DNA of 61,964 bases. Source: Nostoc sp. CHAB 5834. Its GTDB lineage: Bacteria > Cyanobacteriota > Cyanobacteriia > Cyanobacteriales > Nostocaceae. Location: contig JAIVFU010000010.1 in NCBI GenBank assembly GCA_020829485.1, forward strand, positions 1 to 61,964, written 5' to 3'. Below the pieces are notes generated by a model that was not told the DNA's origin, ran no database searches, and saw only the letters and a list, made by a program, of their open reading frames with translations. The stretch's first letter is position 1, and each line of letters begins with the position of its first letter. Below, one piece after another: positions 27,542-36,318 of this stretch. Made by a program: the position numbers and the translations under genes.

Positions 27542-30500
27542 GCTCCTAAAACCTTCATTGTAGCTTTCTGAGCTTCAGTTAAACCTGTAATACCAGTAAT
27601 GTTCATGCCTTCGTAAGGACGGGGAGCTCTTAGTGTTTTAAGGCACTTACTCGTCTTCACGTCCCAAAGGTTGAGCGTCTCCTCTGCACCGCTACTGACA
27701 AGCATTGAACCATCAGGACTGAAAGCAATTGATCGTATTCGACTGGTATATTTCTCCAAAGTGTTTAAGCATTCACCAGTACGAATATTCCAGAATTTTA
27801 CTGTTCCGTCATCACTACTACTGGCTAGAGTTTGACCATCCGGACTGAAAGCCACTGACCATACCCAGTTAGTATGTCCCTGCAAAGTTTTGAGACATTG
27901 ACCAGTAATAACATTCCATAGTCTAATTGTTTGGTCATAAGAGCTACTGGCTAGAGTTTGACTATCCGGACTGAAAGCAACAGAAGTTACTGAATTGGTA
28001 TGTCCTTGCAAAGTGTTAAGACATTGACCACTAACCACATCCCATAACTTAATTGTTTGGTCATAACAACTACTGGCAAGAATTTGACTATTCGGACTGA
28101 AAGCAACTGACCATATCCAATCAGTATGTCCCTGCAAAGTATTAAAACATTGACCAGTAACAACATCCCATAACTTAATTGTTTGGTCTGAACTGCTACT
28201 GGCGAGAATTTGACCATTCGGACTGAAAGCAACTGACCATACCCAATCAGTATGTCCCTGCAAAGTATTAAGACATTGACCAGTGGCAACATTCCATAGC
28301 TTGATTGTTCGATCTTCACTACCACTGGCTAGAGTTTGACTGTCGGGACTAAAAGCAACTGAGCATACTAAATTAGTGTGTCCCTGCAAAGTATTAAGGC
28401 ATTGACCAGTGCTGATATCCCATAGTCTTACTATTCTGTTAACAGAACCACTGGCTAGAGTTTGACCGTCCGGACTAAAAGCAACTGACCATATCGTATT
28501 ATTATGTCCCTGCAAAGTTCTAAAGCATCGACCATTGCAAGTATCCCATAACTTGATTGTTTGATCATAACTGCCACTAACCAGAATTTGACGCATTTCT
28601 TCCGAAGACAGATCACGAACGGGACAAAAGGCGACTGAAAGTACTGAGCTAGTATGTCCCTGCAAAGTGTTGAGGCATCGACCAGTACCGACATCCCATA
28701 GCCTGATCGTTTTGTCAACACTACCACTAGCTAAAGTTTGACCATCTGAACTGAAGGTTATTGGCCATACCGCATTGGTATGTTCCTGCAAAGTATTGAG
28801 GCATTGACCAGTGCTAACATTCCATAGCTTTACTGTTTGATCTTCACTACCACTAGCTAGAGTTTGACCATTTGGACTAAAAGCAACTGACCATATCGTA
28901 TTCGTATGTTCCCGCAAAGTATTGAGGCATTGACCAGTGTTAACATCCCATAGCTTTACTGTTTGGTCAACACTACCACTGGCTAGAGTTTGACCATCCA
29001 AACTAAAAGCAACTGACCATACCGCATTGGTATGTTCCTGCAAAGTATTGAGGCATTGACCAGTGCTAATATCCCACAGCTTTACTGTTTGGTCAACACT
29101 ACCACTAGCTAGAGTTTGACCATCCGGACTAAAAGCAATCGACCCTATCGAATTGATATGACCCTGCAAAGTATTGAGACATTGACCAGTGCTAACATCC
29201 CACAGCTTTACTGTTTTGTCAACACTACCACTAGCTAAAGTTTGACCATCTGGACTAAAAGCAATCGACCATACCCAATTGGTATGTCCTCGAAATATCA
29301 AAAGTTGTTGACCATCCACAACTTTCCATAGGTGAATCTCACTCTTATCATCGCTTGTAGCCAAAAGTGTGGCATCTGGGCTGAACACTACTGATAAAAT
29401 ACTACCGAAGGTTTGAGTAAAAACAGATTTAACAAAATTAGCATGAGCAAAGTTAACATTATTCAAATCTACTTCCTGTAGATATGCTTGCCAAATTCTT
29501 AAAGAAGAAAAGTCATAACCCCTTAAATCAGTTTTTAAATGACAAAGTAAATTTAAAATATTTCCTCCACTATACCCTACTGTTTGTGAAAATCTCTCTC
29601 TTAACATTGAAAGAATTTGCTTGCTCTGAGCTTCAAGACTTGTTTGACATCCTAAAATAGCAATTAGTCTATCTTGAATAGGTTTAAGTATGAAGCGGCT
29701 TTGGCTTTCTCTAATATAATCTTTCGCCACAGCTTTTAGTAAAGCATGGCTGTTTAATAGTTCAATTTTACCGATTCTAATTTCCTCACAAACTTGCTCG
29801 ATTAATCGATCAGTCATATACTCTATAAGTACAGGTTGAAGCGTAAAACCCAGTGAACTTCTCTCAAGAGGCAATCTCCGCTTCAAGGATTGAAGAGTGT
29901 CTGGAACTTTCTCTTTGGCTTCTGGAGACAAGATATCCTCTCTCATATCTGAAACCGAAATCGGCTCTCGATTAATCGCTAACCAATACACAACTTCCTT
30001 TTCTTCTTTTGACAAACGCTCAAAGTGCCAATTTAATAAATCCTGGCGCATATCATGAAATACTTTTTTTCCTTGTCTTAAAAATTCTGAAATATTACCG
30101 TCAAATACCTCCTCAACATGCTTAGCAGCAAGTTCTAGTGCTAAAGGATTGCCGTTGTAATAGAACTCGATGAGTTCTTTCCATTCATCGTTTGAGCCTA
30201 AAAAATCACCAAATTCTGTAAAAATTTTCCGTCCATCTAAATAACCCAAACCACCTAGTTCTAGGCATTGGACTGGTCTATTTTTACCTGCTAGTCTTGC
30301 AATTTCTTGTGGTTTCTCTCTACTAGTTAGCAGCAAACAGCTTTGATGATAAACTTTCCCAACTTGTGTAAGTAATTTACCATACTCTGCATATCCCTCT
30401 TGGTATTGTCCTGCACGCTCACCACCTTGAAGAACAGCATCCATATTATCCAGAATCAGTAAACAACGGTGCTGACGTAAATAATAAAGTAATCGCTGTA

Positions 30501-31164
30501 TTTGACTGTCTACGATCTTTGGTAAATTGATTTCCTGCTGATTAGACAGAAATTTAATTATATCTGCTAGGATATCTGTGACTGGTGGAGCATTGAGGAG
30601 TGATCGCCAAATAACGTACTCAAATTCGCCCTGAATGCCCAAAGCCAGCTTTAATGACAGATCAGTTTTGCCAAGACCACCTTTACCCAACTTTAGCGAC
30701 AACCCAGTTTTTCCAATCCCCCCCATACCCAAAATTGCCACTAATCGGTAGCGATCTTGAAGTATCCATTTCTCTAAAGTAGCTAGTTCTTCTGTGCGTC
30801 CAAAGAAAACAGAAACGTCAGGCGCATCTCCCCAGTCTTGGTGCTTGTTAGCAATTTTTGCTTGATGTTCTGCTCTGCGTTGAAGCATTGAGACATCTCT
30901 TTGTAGCGCTTCCAACTCTAATGTTGTCCGAAAATTTTTTTTATTCACCTTTTGACCCAATCCTTCTGATAAAATTTTCCACAACTTTGGACCGACATCT
31001 TGCTTTAAATACTCAGGGGTACAGTGGTAATTCGCTGCAATGTCTTCGTATGTCCAATTTTCCCATGCTCCCTGAAGCACAGCCATCTGAACATTATTCA
31101 AGTTTTTCTCGGTTTTGGCAAAGACTATTACGTCTGATAGTTTGAGAGCTTCTTCTATGTTCAT
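27514..31164 (-). CDS. STAND NTPase with vMAP-type HTH, NB-ARC and 14 WD40 repeats
   Basis: The 1216-residue protein has an N-terminal HTH-like domain at about residues 1-85, of the type found in vWA-MoxR-associated and cyanobacterial STAND proteins. An NB-ARC ATPase follows at about 118-450, with Walker B L-L-I-L-D-N near 235-240. The C-terminal half has 14 WD40 units of 42 residues, enough for two seven-bladed propellers, many nearly identical (T-L-A-S-G-S-x-D-x-T-V-K-L-W-D). The Walker A loop is duplicated: G-M-G-G-I-G-K-T at 146-153 and G-K-G-G-L-G-K-T at 160-167. The last five residues come from the adjacent IS end. STAND proteins switch by ATP-driven oligomerisation on ligand sensing, often in defence or signalling; the effector here would be the HTH domain, by inference. 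ATG at 31164. Confidence 0.88.
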   Translation of the reverse strand: MNIEEALKLSDVIVFAKTEKNLNNVQMAVLQGAWENWTYEDIAANYHCTPEYLKQDVGPKLWKILSEGLGQKVNKKNFRTTLELEALQRDVSMLQRRAEHQAKIANKHQDWGDAPDVSVFFGRTEELATLEKWILQDRYRLVAILGMGGIGKTGLSLKLGKGGLGKTDLSLKLALGIQGEFEYVIWRSLLNAPPVTDILADIIKFLSNQQEINLPKIVDSQIQRLLYYLRQHRCLLILDNMDAVLQGGERAGQYQEGYAEYGKLLTQVGKVYHQSCLLLTSREKPQEIARLAGKNRPVQCLELGGLGYLDGRKIFTEFGDFLGSNDEWKELIEFYYNGNPLALELAAKHVEEVFDGNISEFLRQGKKVFHDMRQDLLNWHFERLSKEEKEVVYWLAINREPISVSDMREDILSPEAKEKVPDTLQSLKRRLPLERSSLGFTLQPVLIEYMTDRLIEQVCEEIRIGKIELLNSHALLKAVAKDYIRESQSRFILKPIQDRLIAILGCQTSLEAQSKQILSMLRERFSQTVGYSGGNILNLLCHLKTDLRGYDFSSLRIWQAYLQEVDLNNVNFAHANFVKSVFTQTFGSILSVVFSPDATLLATSDDKSEIHLWKVVDGQQLLIFRGHTNWVWSIAFSPDGQTLASGSVDKTVKLWDVSTGQCLNTLQGHINSIGSIAFSPDGQTLASGSVDQTVKLWDISTGQCLNTLQEHTNAVWSVAFSLDGQTLASGSVDQTVKLWDVNTGQCLNTLREHTNTIWSVAFSPNGQTLASGSEDQTVKLWNVSTGQCLNTLQEHTNAVWPITFSSDGQTLASGSVDKTIRLWDVGTGRCLNTLQGHTSSVLSVAFCPVRDLSSEEMRQILVSGSYDQTIKLWDTCNGRCFRTLQGHNNTIWSVAFSPDGQTLASGSVNRIVRLWDISTGQCLNTLQGHTNLVCSVAFSPDSQTLASGSEDRTIKLWNVATGQCLNTLQGHTDWVWSVAFSPNGQILASSSSDQTIKLWDVVTGQCFNTLQGHTDWIWSVAFSPNSQILASSCYDQTIKLWDVVSGQCLNTLQGHTNSVTSVAFSPDSQTLASSSYDQTIRLWNVITGQCLKTLQGHTNWVWSVAFSPDGQTLASSSDDGTVKFWNIRTGECLNTLEKYTSRIRSIAFSPDGSMLVSSGAEETLNLWDVKTSKCLKTLRAPRPYEGMNITGITGLTEAQKATMKVLGAVENRPVAS

Positions 31165-31831
31165 CGGTGGCCACCTGAACTTTTCTTAAACTTTTATGAG
31201 CTAATCTGAACTAAATCAGCTTTTGAGCGAGCCAATTAAGGAACAAATCTCCTAACTTTACTTTTATTTCTAAATAAGCTTAGATATGAGACCATTGTAG
31301 TACTTAAAAGAAAGCGATAAAAAGTTAATTTCTACAATTAACGAAGGAGCTACTCCAAAATTAGGATAAATAAGAGGGTGTTTGAAAAGTCGGGCAGGTT
31401 GTAAAAAAGCTCTCTCAGTATAGGCTGTGAATAGATAGTAAACATAAGGATTTTATTGAGGGTTGTAGTAGCTCTCTTTTGAAATCGCCAAGTCATCTCT
31501 TAACCAGAAATCAAGTGTTTCAGTTTTCTATCTCTATCAGACATCCCAATGAGGTAACAAAAGTTCTCTGTATAGATTCTGGTATGGGTTTTTTCTATAA
31601 CTCCTAATCATACCACAAAATAATTATGCAAGAGGTCTATTTCAAAGTTTACTTTCACCATTTGTAAATACCAAAACCACTGGTGTTGGTATTCAAATTT
31701 GATTCAGGTTTGATAGGACTGCTGCGTGCCTTGACTAGCTAAAAACAACGCAAGTATTGACTCCTTTTTTAGGACAGTCGAGGTAGCCCTAGCTGCTGCT
31801 TAGATTCAACTCTCAAAACAGGACAAAAAGT
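31165..31831. other. Gene-free 667-bp spacer containing IS debris
   Basis: No supportable gene. An IS-type end AGAGGGTGTTTGAAAAGT begins at 31373. At 31605-31638 a sequence reads as the inverse of the IS5 remnant end at 27133 (ATCATACCACAAAA then GCAAGAGGTCT). The two AGACCTCTTGCA ends therefore bracket the STAND gene in opposite orientation. The frames between 31373 and 31605 contain stops and were not recognised as transposase. Confidence 0.55.
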
Positions 31832-32071
31832 ATGAAAATCAATCTCAAAAATGATGAAAATCTACTATTCAAGTGGTTTTGTCAGGGACTCAAGTATTTT
31901 CTGCTGACTCTGCTTGGTTTGGCGATCGCTCTTGTATTGTCTCACGTTTTTGGCGCTGTCTCAATAGCTGGGATGCTGTTATCCACAAGTTTATGGATAT
32001 TCTTTGTGAGGATAGCAGTATCTCTGTTTTGTCTATTTGCGATCGCCATGATTGTTGAGTCTTGGAGTTGA
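31832..32071 (+). CDS. Small two-span membrane protein, unknown
   Basis: The 79-residue product has a polar start (K-I-N-L-K-N-D-E-N) and two long hydrophobic segments at about residues 20-45 and 50-75. I do not recognise a family. The ATG is preceded by AGGACA, a weak ribosome-binding sequence. It is followed by another short frame in the same direction, so the pair may be co-transcribed. Codon use looks ordinary for the window, but evidence that it is expressed is limited. Confidence 0.45.
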   Translation: MKINLKNDENLLFKWFCQGLKYFLLTLLGLAIALVLSHVFGAVSIAGMLLSTSLWIFFVRIAVSLFCLFAIAMIVESWS

Positions 32072-32192
32072 TTCCTTATCCAATCATCAGCACCAACACC
32101 AAGATTGCAATTTTAGGTTCGTAGTGAAATTTAATCAACTTTCTTGGGTTAAGTCCAAGTTAGCCCAAGACTTCCCACTAGGAGATTATATC

Positions 32193-32417
32193 ATGTCAAA
32201 CAACAGCAACGGCTCTGGGGGAGAAACGCTTTCGCCACTTTTAATCATCTTAGTGGCAGGGTCAATCTCTTTGGCAATTGTTAACAAAGCTAATCACCCA
32301 GCATATTTTGACATAGTTAAAATAGCTATGGCCTACAGCTTTAGCTCAATCAACTCCCAAGGAAAAACTAAACATTCTAATAACCAGGATGATGTAGATA
32401 AGGACGAGTTGAAATAG
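32193..32417 (+). CDS. Small single-span protein, unknown
   Basis: From the ATG at 32193 the product has 74 residues: a Ser/Asn/Gly-rich start, one hydrophobic segment at about residues 14-30, and a polar Asp/Lys-rich tail. A TAGGAG ribosome-binding sequence lies 8 nt upstream, which decides this start over the longer open frame beginning at 32052. I do not recognise it. It lies 121 bp after the preceding small membrane protein. Confidence 0.5.
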   Translation: MSNNSNGSGGETLSPLLIILVAGSISLAIVNKANHPAYFDIVKIAMAYSFSSINSQGKTKHSNNQDDVDKDELK

Positions 32418-32459
32418 CAGACATGAGAACTATCTGTGAAGGCAGTAAAAATTGAAGAA

Positions 32460-32715
32460 GAATTCAGAAGTCAGAATTCAGGAGCGGAGCCGGAGACTCC
32501 GAAAGCTCCGGTCAGAATCAAGACGCTCGATGACTCGCTACCGCTTCGCTATCAGTGGAGGATTCAGACCCACCACTGAATTGTTGCACCACTAAATCTT
32601 CTCTTTCAGAGACGCACTTGCGTTCGATTTAGTGGGGGTCTTAAACCCCTTGATTCATCCCCCAGTCGCACAAAATTCATTCTGAATTCTGGCTCCTGAC
32701 TCCTGAATTCTGTTT
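32460..32715. repeat. Composite inverted-repeat region
   Basis: The ends share CAGAATTCAGGAG and its inverse complement, and the interior has a CCACTAAATC/GATTTAGTGG stem enclosing GACGCACTTGCGTTC. No gene. The structure suggests a stack of palindromic elements in the gap before the RecB-like nuclease gene. Confidence 0.55.
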
Positions 32716-32786
32716 CGATAACTGTTTTTTACAGATAGCCTCGCAAAGGTGAGTTGCAGATTATAATTTGCTTCTAAAATAGAAGA

Positions 32787-33605
32787 ATGCTGTCAACTCC
32801 CACTCAATTACTGCGACTGTCTCAAGGACAACTCAACTTACTAGAAGCTTGTCCGCGTAAATTCCAACATACTTACCTAGAAAAACTCAATTCGCCCTCA
32901 AATCCAGAACAAGAAGAACGGCAAACTTTGGGTAGTCGCTTTCACTTGCTAATGCAGCAGCGAGAAATGGGTCTGCCAATTGATAGTTTCCTGCAAGCAG
33001 ATGCTAAACTGCAAAGCTGGATGCTAGCTTTTGCTGATGCAGCCCCAGAAATTTTAACGGCTGCATCTGATAATCAAACTTTCCGTGAGAGTGAACACTA
33101 CCGAACTCTGCAAGTTCAGGATTATTTGCTGACGGTTGTCTATGATTTATTGATTGCAGATAACCAACAAGCGCAAATTCTCGACTGGAAAACTTATCCT
33201 AAACCACCCCATAAACGCAAATTAGAAGCCAACTGGCAAACACGGCTTTATCTGTATGTATTGGCAGAAACTAGCGACTATTTACCAGAAAATATTTCGA
33301 TGACTTACTGGTTTGTGCAATCTGAGGGGAAACCGCAAAATATTAAATTTAATTACAATACTGTTCAACATACACAAATAGCAAAGAAACTTAATCAACT
33401 GTTAAGCCAGTTAACTATTTGGCTGGAAAATTACCGAAATAACCAGCAGTTTCCACAAGTGGTGGAGGGTAGCAAAACCTGTGATTATTGTCAGTTTGCT
33501 AAAAGGTGCGATGCCTACGGCGGTAAACTACGCACACAAGCTACTGAAGAAGCAGTGAAAAATTCATTGCCCAATTTTGACAGCATTCAAGAAGTTTCAC
33601 TTTAA
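32787..33605 (+). CDS. PD-(D/E)XK nuclease, RecB/Cas4-like with Fe-S cysteines
   Basis: The 272-residue protein matches stand-alone PDDEXK_1 (RecB-type) nucleases. It has L-S-Q-G-Q-L-N-L-L-E-A-C-P-R-K-F near residues 11-26, G-S-R-F-H near 48-52, and the nuclease core Q-I-L-D-W-K-T with Asp and Lys near 133-136. Cys at about 22 plus the C-D-Y-C-Q-F-A-K-R-C cluster near 232-241 form the usual four-Cys iron-sulfur site of AddB/Cas4-type nucleases. It probably processes DNA in repair. recJ follows 110 bp downstream, an apt neighbour. Directly after the last Cys the protein carries D-A-Y-G-G-K-L-R, encoded by a 26-bp dispersed repeat. Confidence 0.85.
   Translation: MLSTPTQLLRLSQGQLNLLEACPRKFQHTYLEKLNSPSNPEQEERQTLGSRFHLLMQQREMGLPIDSFLQADAKLQSWMLAFADAAPEILTAASDNQTFRESEHYRTLQVQDYLLTVVYDLLIADNQQAQILDWKTYPKPPHKRKLEANWQTRLYLYVLAETSDYLPENISMTYWFVQSEGKPQNIKFNYNTVQHTQIAKKLNQLLSQLTIWLENYRNNQQFPQVVEGSKTCDYCQFAKRCDAYGGKLRTQATEEAVKNSLPNFDSIQEVSL
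33508..33533 (+). repeat. 26-bp dispersed repeat inside the RecB-like gene
   Basis: The 26-mer begins GCGATGCCTACGGCGG and ends TAAACTACGC. It is identical to intergenic 39260-39285 and matches 25 bases of 61435-61459, where it is inside the DUF4912 gene. In both genes it is read in the same frame, as D-A-Y-G-G-K-L-R. Confidence 0.9.
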
Positions 33606-33639
33606 TTTTATCCGCAGGATTGTTTTATAGAACTAACAG

Positions 33640-33713
33640 TTAAAAGTTAGTAATTAGGAGTTATAAATTAAAACTCTTAACTCCTAACTTCTCACTCCTA
33701 ACTCCTAACTTTA
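33640..33713. repeat. Short repeats of AACTCCTAACT type before recJ
   Basis: AGTTAGTAATTAGGAGTTA on one side and several CTCCTAACT units on the other form an imperfect hairpin that ends 3 bp before the recJ ATG. It may affect translation or termination between the RecB-like gene and recJ. Confidence 0.65.
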
Positions 33714-33715
33714 GT

Positions 33716-36136
33716 ATGCCAGAACAACAGCAGTGGACTATAGCAACAACCGAACAACCCCCGGAGTGGTTCATCCAAGCGGTGAAACAGCATACACCCG
33801 CATCAAGTGGAATATATGCAGCACAATTGTTGTGGCAACGGGGAATTAAAGATCATCAACAATTAACAGCTTTTATCAACCACAAAGCTTATCAACCAGC
33901 GAGTCCGTTTGAGTTTGGGCAAGAAATACAATTAGCGATCGCCCGGTTGCAACAAGCATATAACATCAAAGAAAAAATTGCCATTTGGGGAGACTTTGAT
34001 GCTGATGGGATTACCGCCACATCTGTACTTTGGGATGGATTAGGGCAATTTTTTAAACAAAATATTCAGTTAATTTACTATATTCCCAATCGCCTGAAAG
34101 AATCTCACGGACTCAATAATCAAGGGATTGATAACCTCGCAAAACAAGGTTGCAAATTAATTGTTACTTGCGACACAGGCAGCACAAACATTGAGGAAAT
34201 TATCTATGCCAAACAACTAGGCATAGATGTAATAGTTACAGACCATCACACCTTACCCGCCGAACGCCCACCCGTCGCAGCAATTATTAATCCTCGTTAT
34301 TTGCCCAGAGAACATCAGCTGTTCAATCTTTCTGGGGTAGCGGTAGCTTATAAGTTGGTGGAAGCATTATATCAAAGTCTGCCTAATATTGCAAAACATC
34401 CGTTAGAAGATTTATTAGATTTAGTAGCAGTAGGATTAATTGCCGACTTAGTGCAGTTAAGTGGAGATTGTCGCTATTTAGCACAGATGGGAATTCAACG
34501 ACTGCAAGCAGATTTTCAACAGCCAGCAGCAGCGCGCCGCCGTCCAGGGGTGGGGCGATTATTAGAATTGTGCCAAAAAAGTGGCGATCGCCCCACAGAT
34601 ATTTCCTTTGGTTTGGGGCCAAGAATTAACGCCGTCAGCCGCATCCAAGGCGATGCTAGTTTTTGCGTTGAATTACTAACTAGTCGGGATGCCAAACGTT
34701 GTAACGAACTAGCCGAAGTTACAGAACTCGCAAACACCCGCCGCAAATCTTTGCAAAAAGATGTGCAAGCGCAAGTAGCACAAAAACTTACTCAATTAGA
34801 CTTATCAACCACCAGCGTCATCGTCCTAGAAGATGCCCAATGGCCTGCGGGTGTCTTGGGCTTAGTCGCTGGACAAGTAGCACAAGAAACAGGTCGCCCG
34901 ACTATTTTGTTAAGTACGGAAGGGAGTGGGGAATTGGGAGTAGGGAGTGGGGAAGAAGATTCCGCCCCTACTCCCTACTCCCTACTCCCTACTCCCTTAG
35001 CAAAGGGTTCCGCCCGTTCGGTGAATTCTGTCGATTTATACCAACTGGTGAAAGACCAAGCACATTTGTTACATCGTTTTGGCGGACATCCCTTTGCAGC
35101 AGGTTTGAGTTTGTTGGTGGAAAATATTCCTTTATTTACAGCAGCGATTAATCAGCAGTTACGGCAATCTTTAGGTAGTACAACCCTAACGCCAACCGTG
35201 CAAGCAGACTTGACGATAACAGTCGCAGACTTGGGGAAAGAGTTATTTTTGGAACTGAAACTGCTAGAACCTTGTGGAATGGGTAATCCTGTTCCCAAGT
35301 TGCTAATTCAAAACTGCTGGTTTGAAAATTCTTGGCATCGTAATCAGCAGGATTGGCAAGGGAAAAAGGTACAGTACATTAAAACCGAGTTTGATATTCG
35401 GGATGATTCCAGCAGAACTGCTTTTCCTGGTATATGGTGGGGACACTACAAAGATGAATTGCCCATAGTAAGGTGTGATTGCATAGCAGAATTAGACTAC
35501 AACACCTTCAAAAAACGTTATGAAATCAGATTAATTGCCGTGCGTCCCAGTGTTAATTCAGCACTCAACACTCGGAATTTACCACTCATCTTAGACTGGC
35601 GTAACTTCTCCACTCCCCACTCCCAAGTAGAGACGCGATTAATCGCGTCTCTACCGACTCCCCCACTCTTGCTTGAAGATTGTCCGACGAATTGGGATGA
35701 TTTACGGGCGTGGTTGCGGCGATGTCTAACGATAAGTAGTTCGCAACAATTAGCGATCGCTTGGTCTAAACCCAACCTCCAACCACCTAATCAAATTTGG
35801 CTGACTCTTGTAGGAATTGCCAAATACCTCAGTCGCACAAATCAATTAGTTACCCGCGTCCAACTTTTAGAGAAAATCGGCATCACCGACCAAACCTTAC
35901 TTGTAGGCATCAAAGCTTTAAAATATTTAGGGTTTACAGTCAAACGACAAGACCGTTATTTGCAAATCACCTGGCATCCAAGCGATAGTGCAGAAAACTT
36001 GGCACAGGCAGCAGTGGAACGATTTTTAGCTGCTGTCAGAGAAGAACAATTTCAGCGAGAGTATTTTGCTGAAGTTCCTTTATCTACTATTGTGGCGATC
36101 GCAAGTTCCGACAATTACATGGGTACAAACTTTTAA
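33716..36136 (+). CDS. recJ: Single-stranded-DNA-specific exonuclease RecJ
   Basis: The protein (806 residues) is a DHH-family 5'-3' exonuclease for recombination and mismatch repair. Metal-binding motifs are present: D-F-D-A-D-G at 93-98, C-D-T-G at 152-155 and D-H-H at 176-178, with the DHHA1 domain G-G-H-P-F-A-A-G near 454-461 and an OB-fold region after it. Cyanobacterial RecJ has a further C-terminal helicase-like winged segment, seen here as well. Two low-complexity stretches, at about residues 402-428 and 632-651, interrupt otherwise conserved sequence and are made of repeat DNA. Neither removes a catalytic motif. The RecB-like nuclease gene lies upstream. Confidence 0.93.
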   Translation: MPEQQQWTIATTEQPPEWFIQAVKQHTPASSGIYAAQLLWQRGIKDHQQLTAFINHKAYQPASPFEFGQEIQLAIARLQQAYNIKEKIAIWGDFDADGITATSVLWDGLGQFFKQNIQLIYYIPNRLKESHGLNNQGIDNLAKQGCKLIVTCDTGSTNIEEIIYAKQLGIDVIVTDHHTLPAERPPVAAIINPRYLPREHQLFNLSGVAVAYKLVEALYQSLPNIAKHPLEDLLDLVAVGLIADLVQLSGDCRYLAQMGIQRLQADFQQPAAARRRPGVGRLLELCQKSGDRPTDISFGLGPRINAVSRIQGDASFCVELLTSRDAKRCNELAEVTELANTRRKSLQKDVQAQVAQKLTQLDLSTTSVIVLEDAQWPAGVLGLVAGQVAQETGRPTILLSTEGSGELGVGSGEEDSAPTPYSLLPTPLAKGSARSVNSVDLYQLVKDQAHLLHRFGGHPFAAGLSLLVENIPLFTAAINQQLRQSLGSTTLTPTVQADLTITVADLGKELFLELKLLEPCGMGNPVPKLLIQNCWFENSWHRNQQDWQGKKVQYIKTEFDIRDDSSRTAFPGIWWGHYKDELPIVRCDCIAELDYNTFKKRYEIRLIAVRPSVNSALNTRNLPLILDWRNFSTPHSQVETRLIASLPTPPLLLEDCPTNWDDLRAWLRRCLTISSSQQLAIAWSKPNLQPPNQIWLTLVGIAKYLSRTNQLVTRVQLLEKIGITDQTLLVGIKALKYLGFTVKRQDRYLQITWHPSDSAENLAQAAVERFLAAVREEQFQREYFAEVPLSTIVAIASSDNYMGTNF
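34919..35000 (+). repeat. In-frame repeat insertion 1 in recJ
   Basis: GGGAGTGGGGAATTGGGAGT-type units are followed by CTACTCCCTACTCCC units, their inverse complement, so the insert can fold into a hairpin. It adds about 27 residues between T-I-L-L-S-T-E-G and A-K-G-S-A-R-S-V-N while keeping the frame. Confidence 0.8.
35612..35668 (+). repeat. In-frame repeat insertion 2 in recJ, with perfect palindrome
   Basis: At its centre lies a perfect 28-nt palindrome (35627-35654) with arms GTAGAGACGCGATT and AATCGCGTCTCTAC, flanked by CACTCCCCACTCCC and CGACTCCCCC. The frame is preserved through the palindrome. Related palindromes occur between genes at 37492-37520 and 57592-57619. Confidence 0.8.
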
Positions 36137-36142
36137 AAACGT

Positions 36143-36278
36143 GAGTTCGACAAACCTCTCCCTCCCAGCCTCCCTCTCCGAAACGGAAAGGGAGGAGCAA
36201 CGAAAAATTCAGTTTTTTGCTCCCCTCTCCGACACGGAGAGGGGTTGGGGGAGAGGTCAAATAAGACTTGTCGAACTC
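36143..36278. mobile_element. MITE-like element with GAGTTCGACAAACCTCTCCC ends, copy 1
   Basis: The left end GAGTTCGACAAACCTCTCCC pairs with the right end GGGGGAGAGGTC...CTTGTCGAACTC. The interior has CCCTCTCCGAAACGGAAAGGGAGG-like stems. A shorter relative occurs at 54903-54973. No ORF of its own. Confidence 0.65.
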
Positions 36279-36318
36279 AGGTTGATTTAAGATTACTAAA
36301 TGGTATACCAATCAACTG

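Noticed and set aside
31373..31605. Transposase frame between the two IS-type ends
   Set aside because: Both strands were read and show stops with no transposase motif that I recognise.
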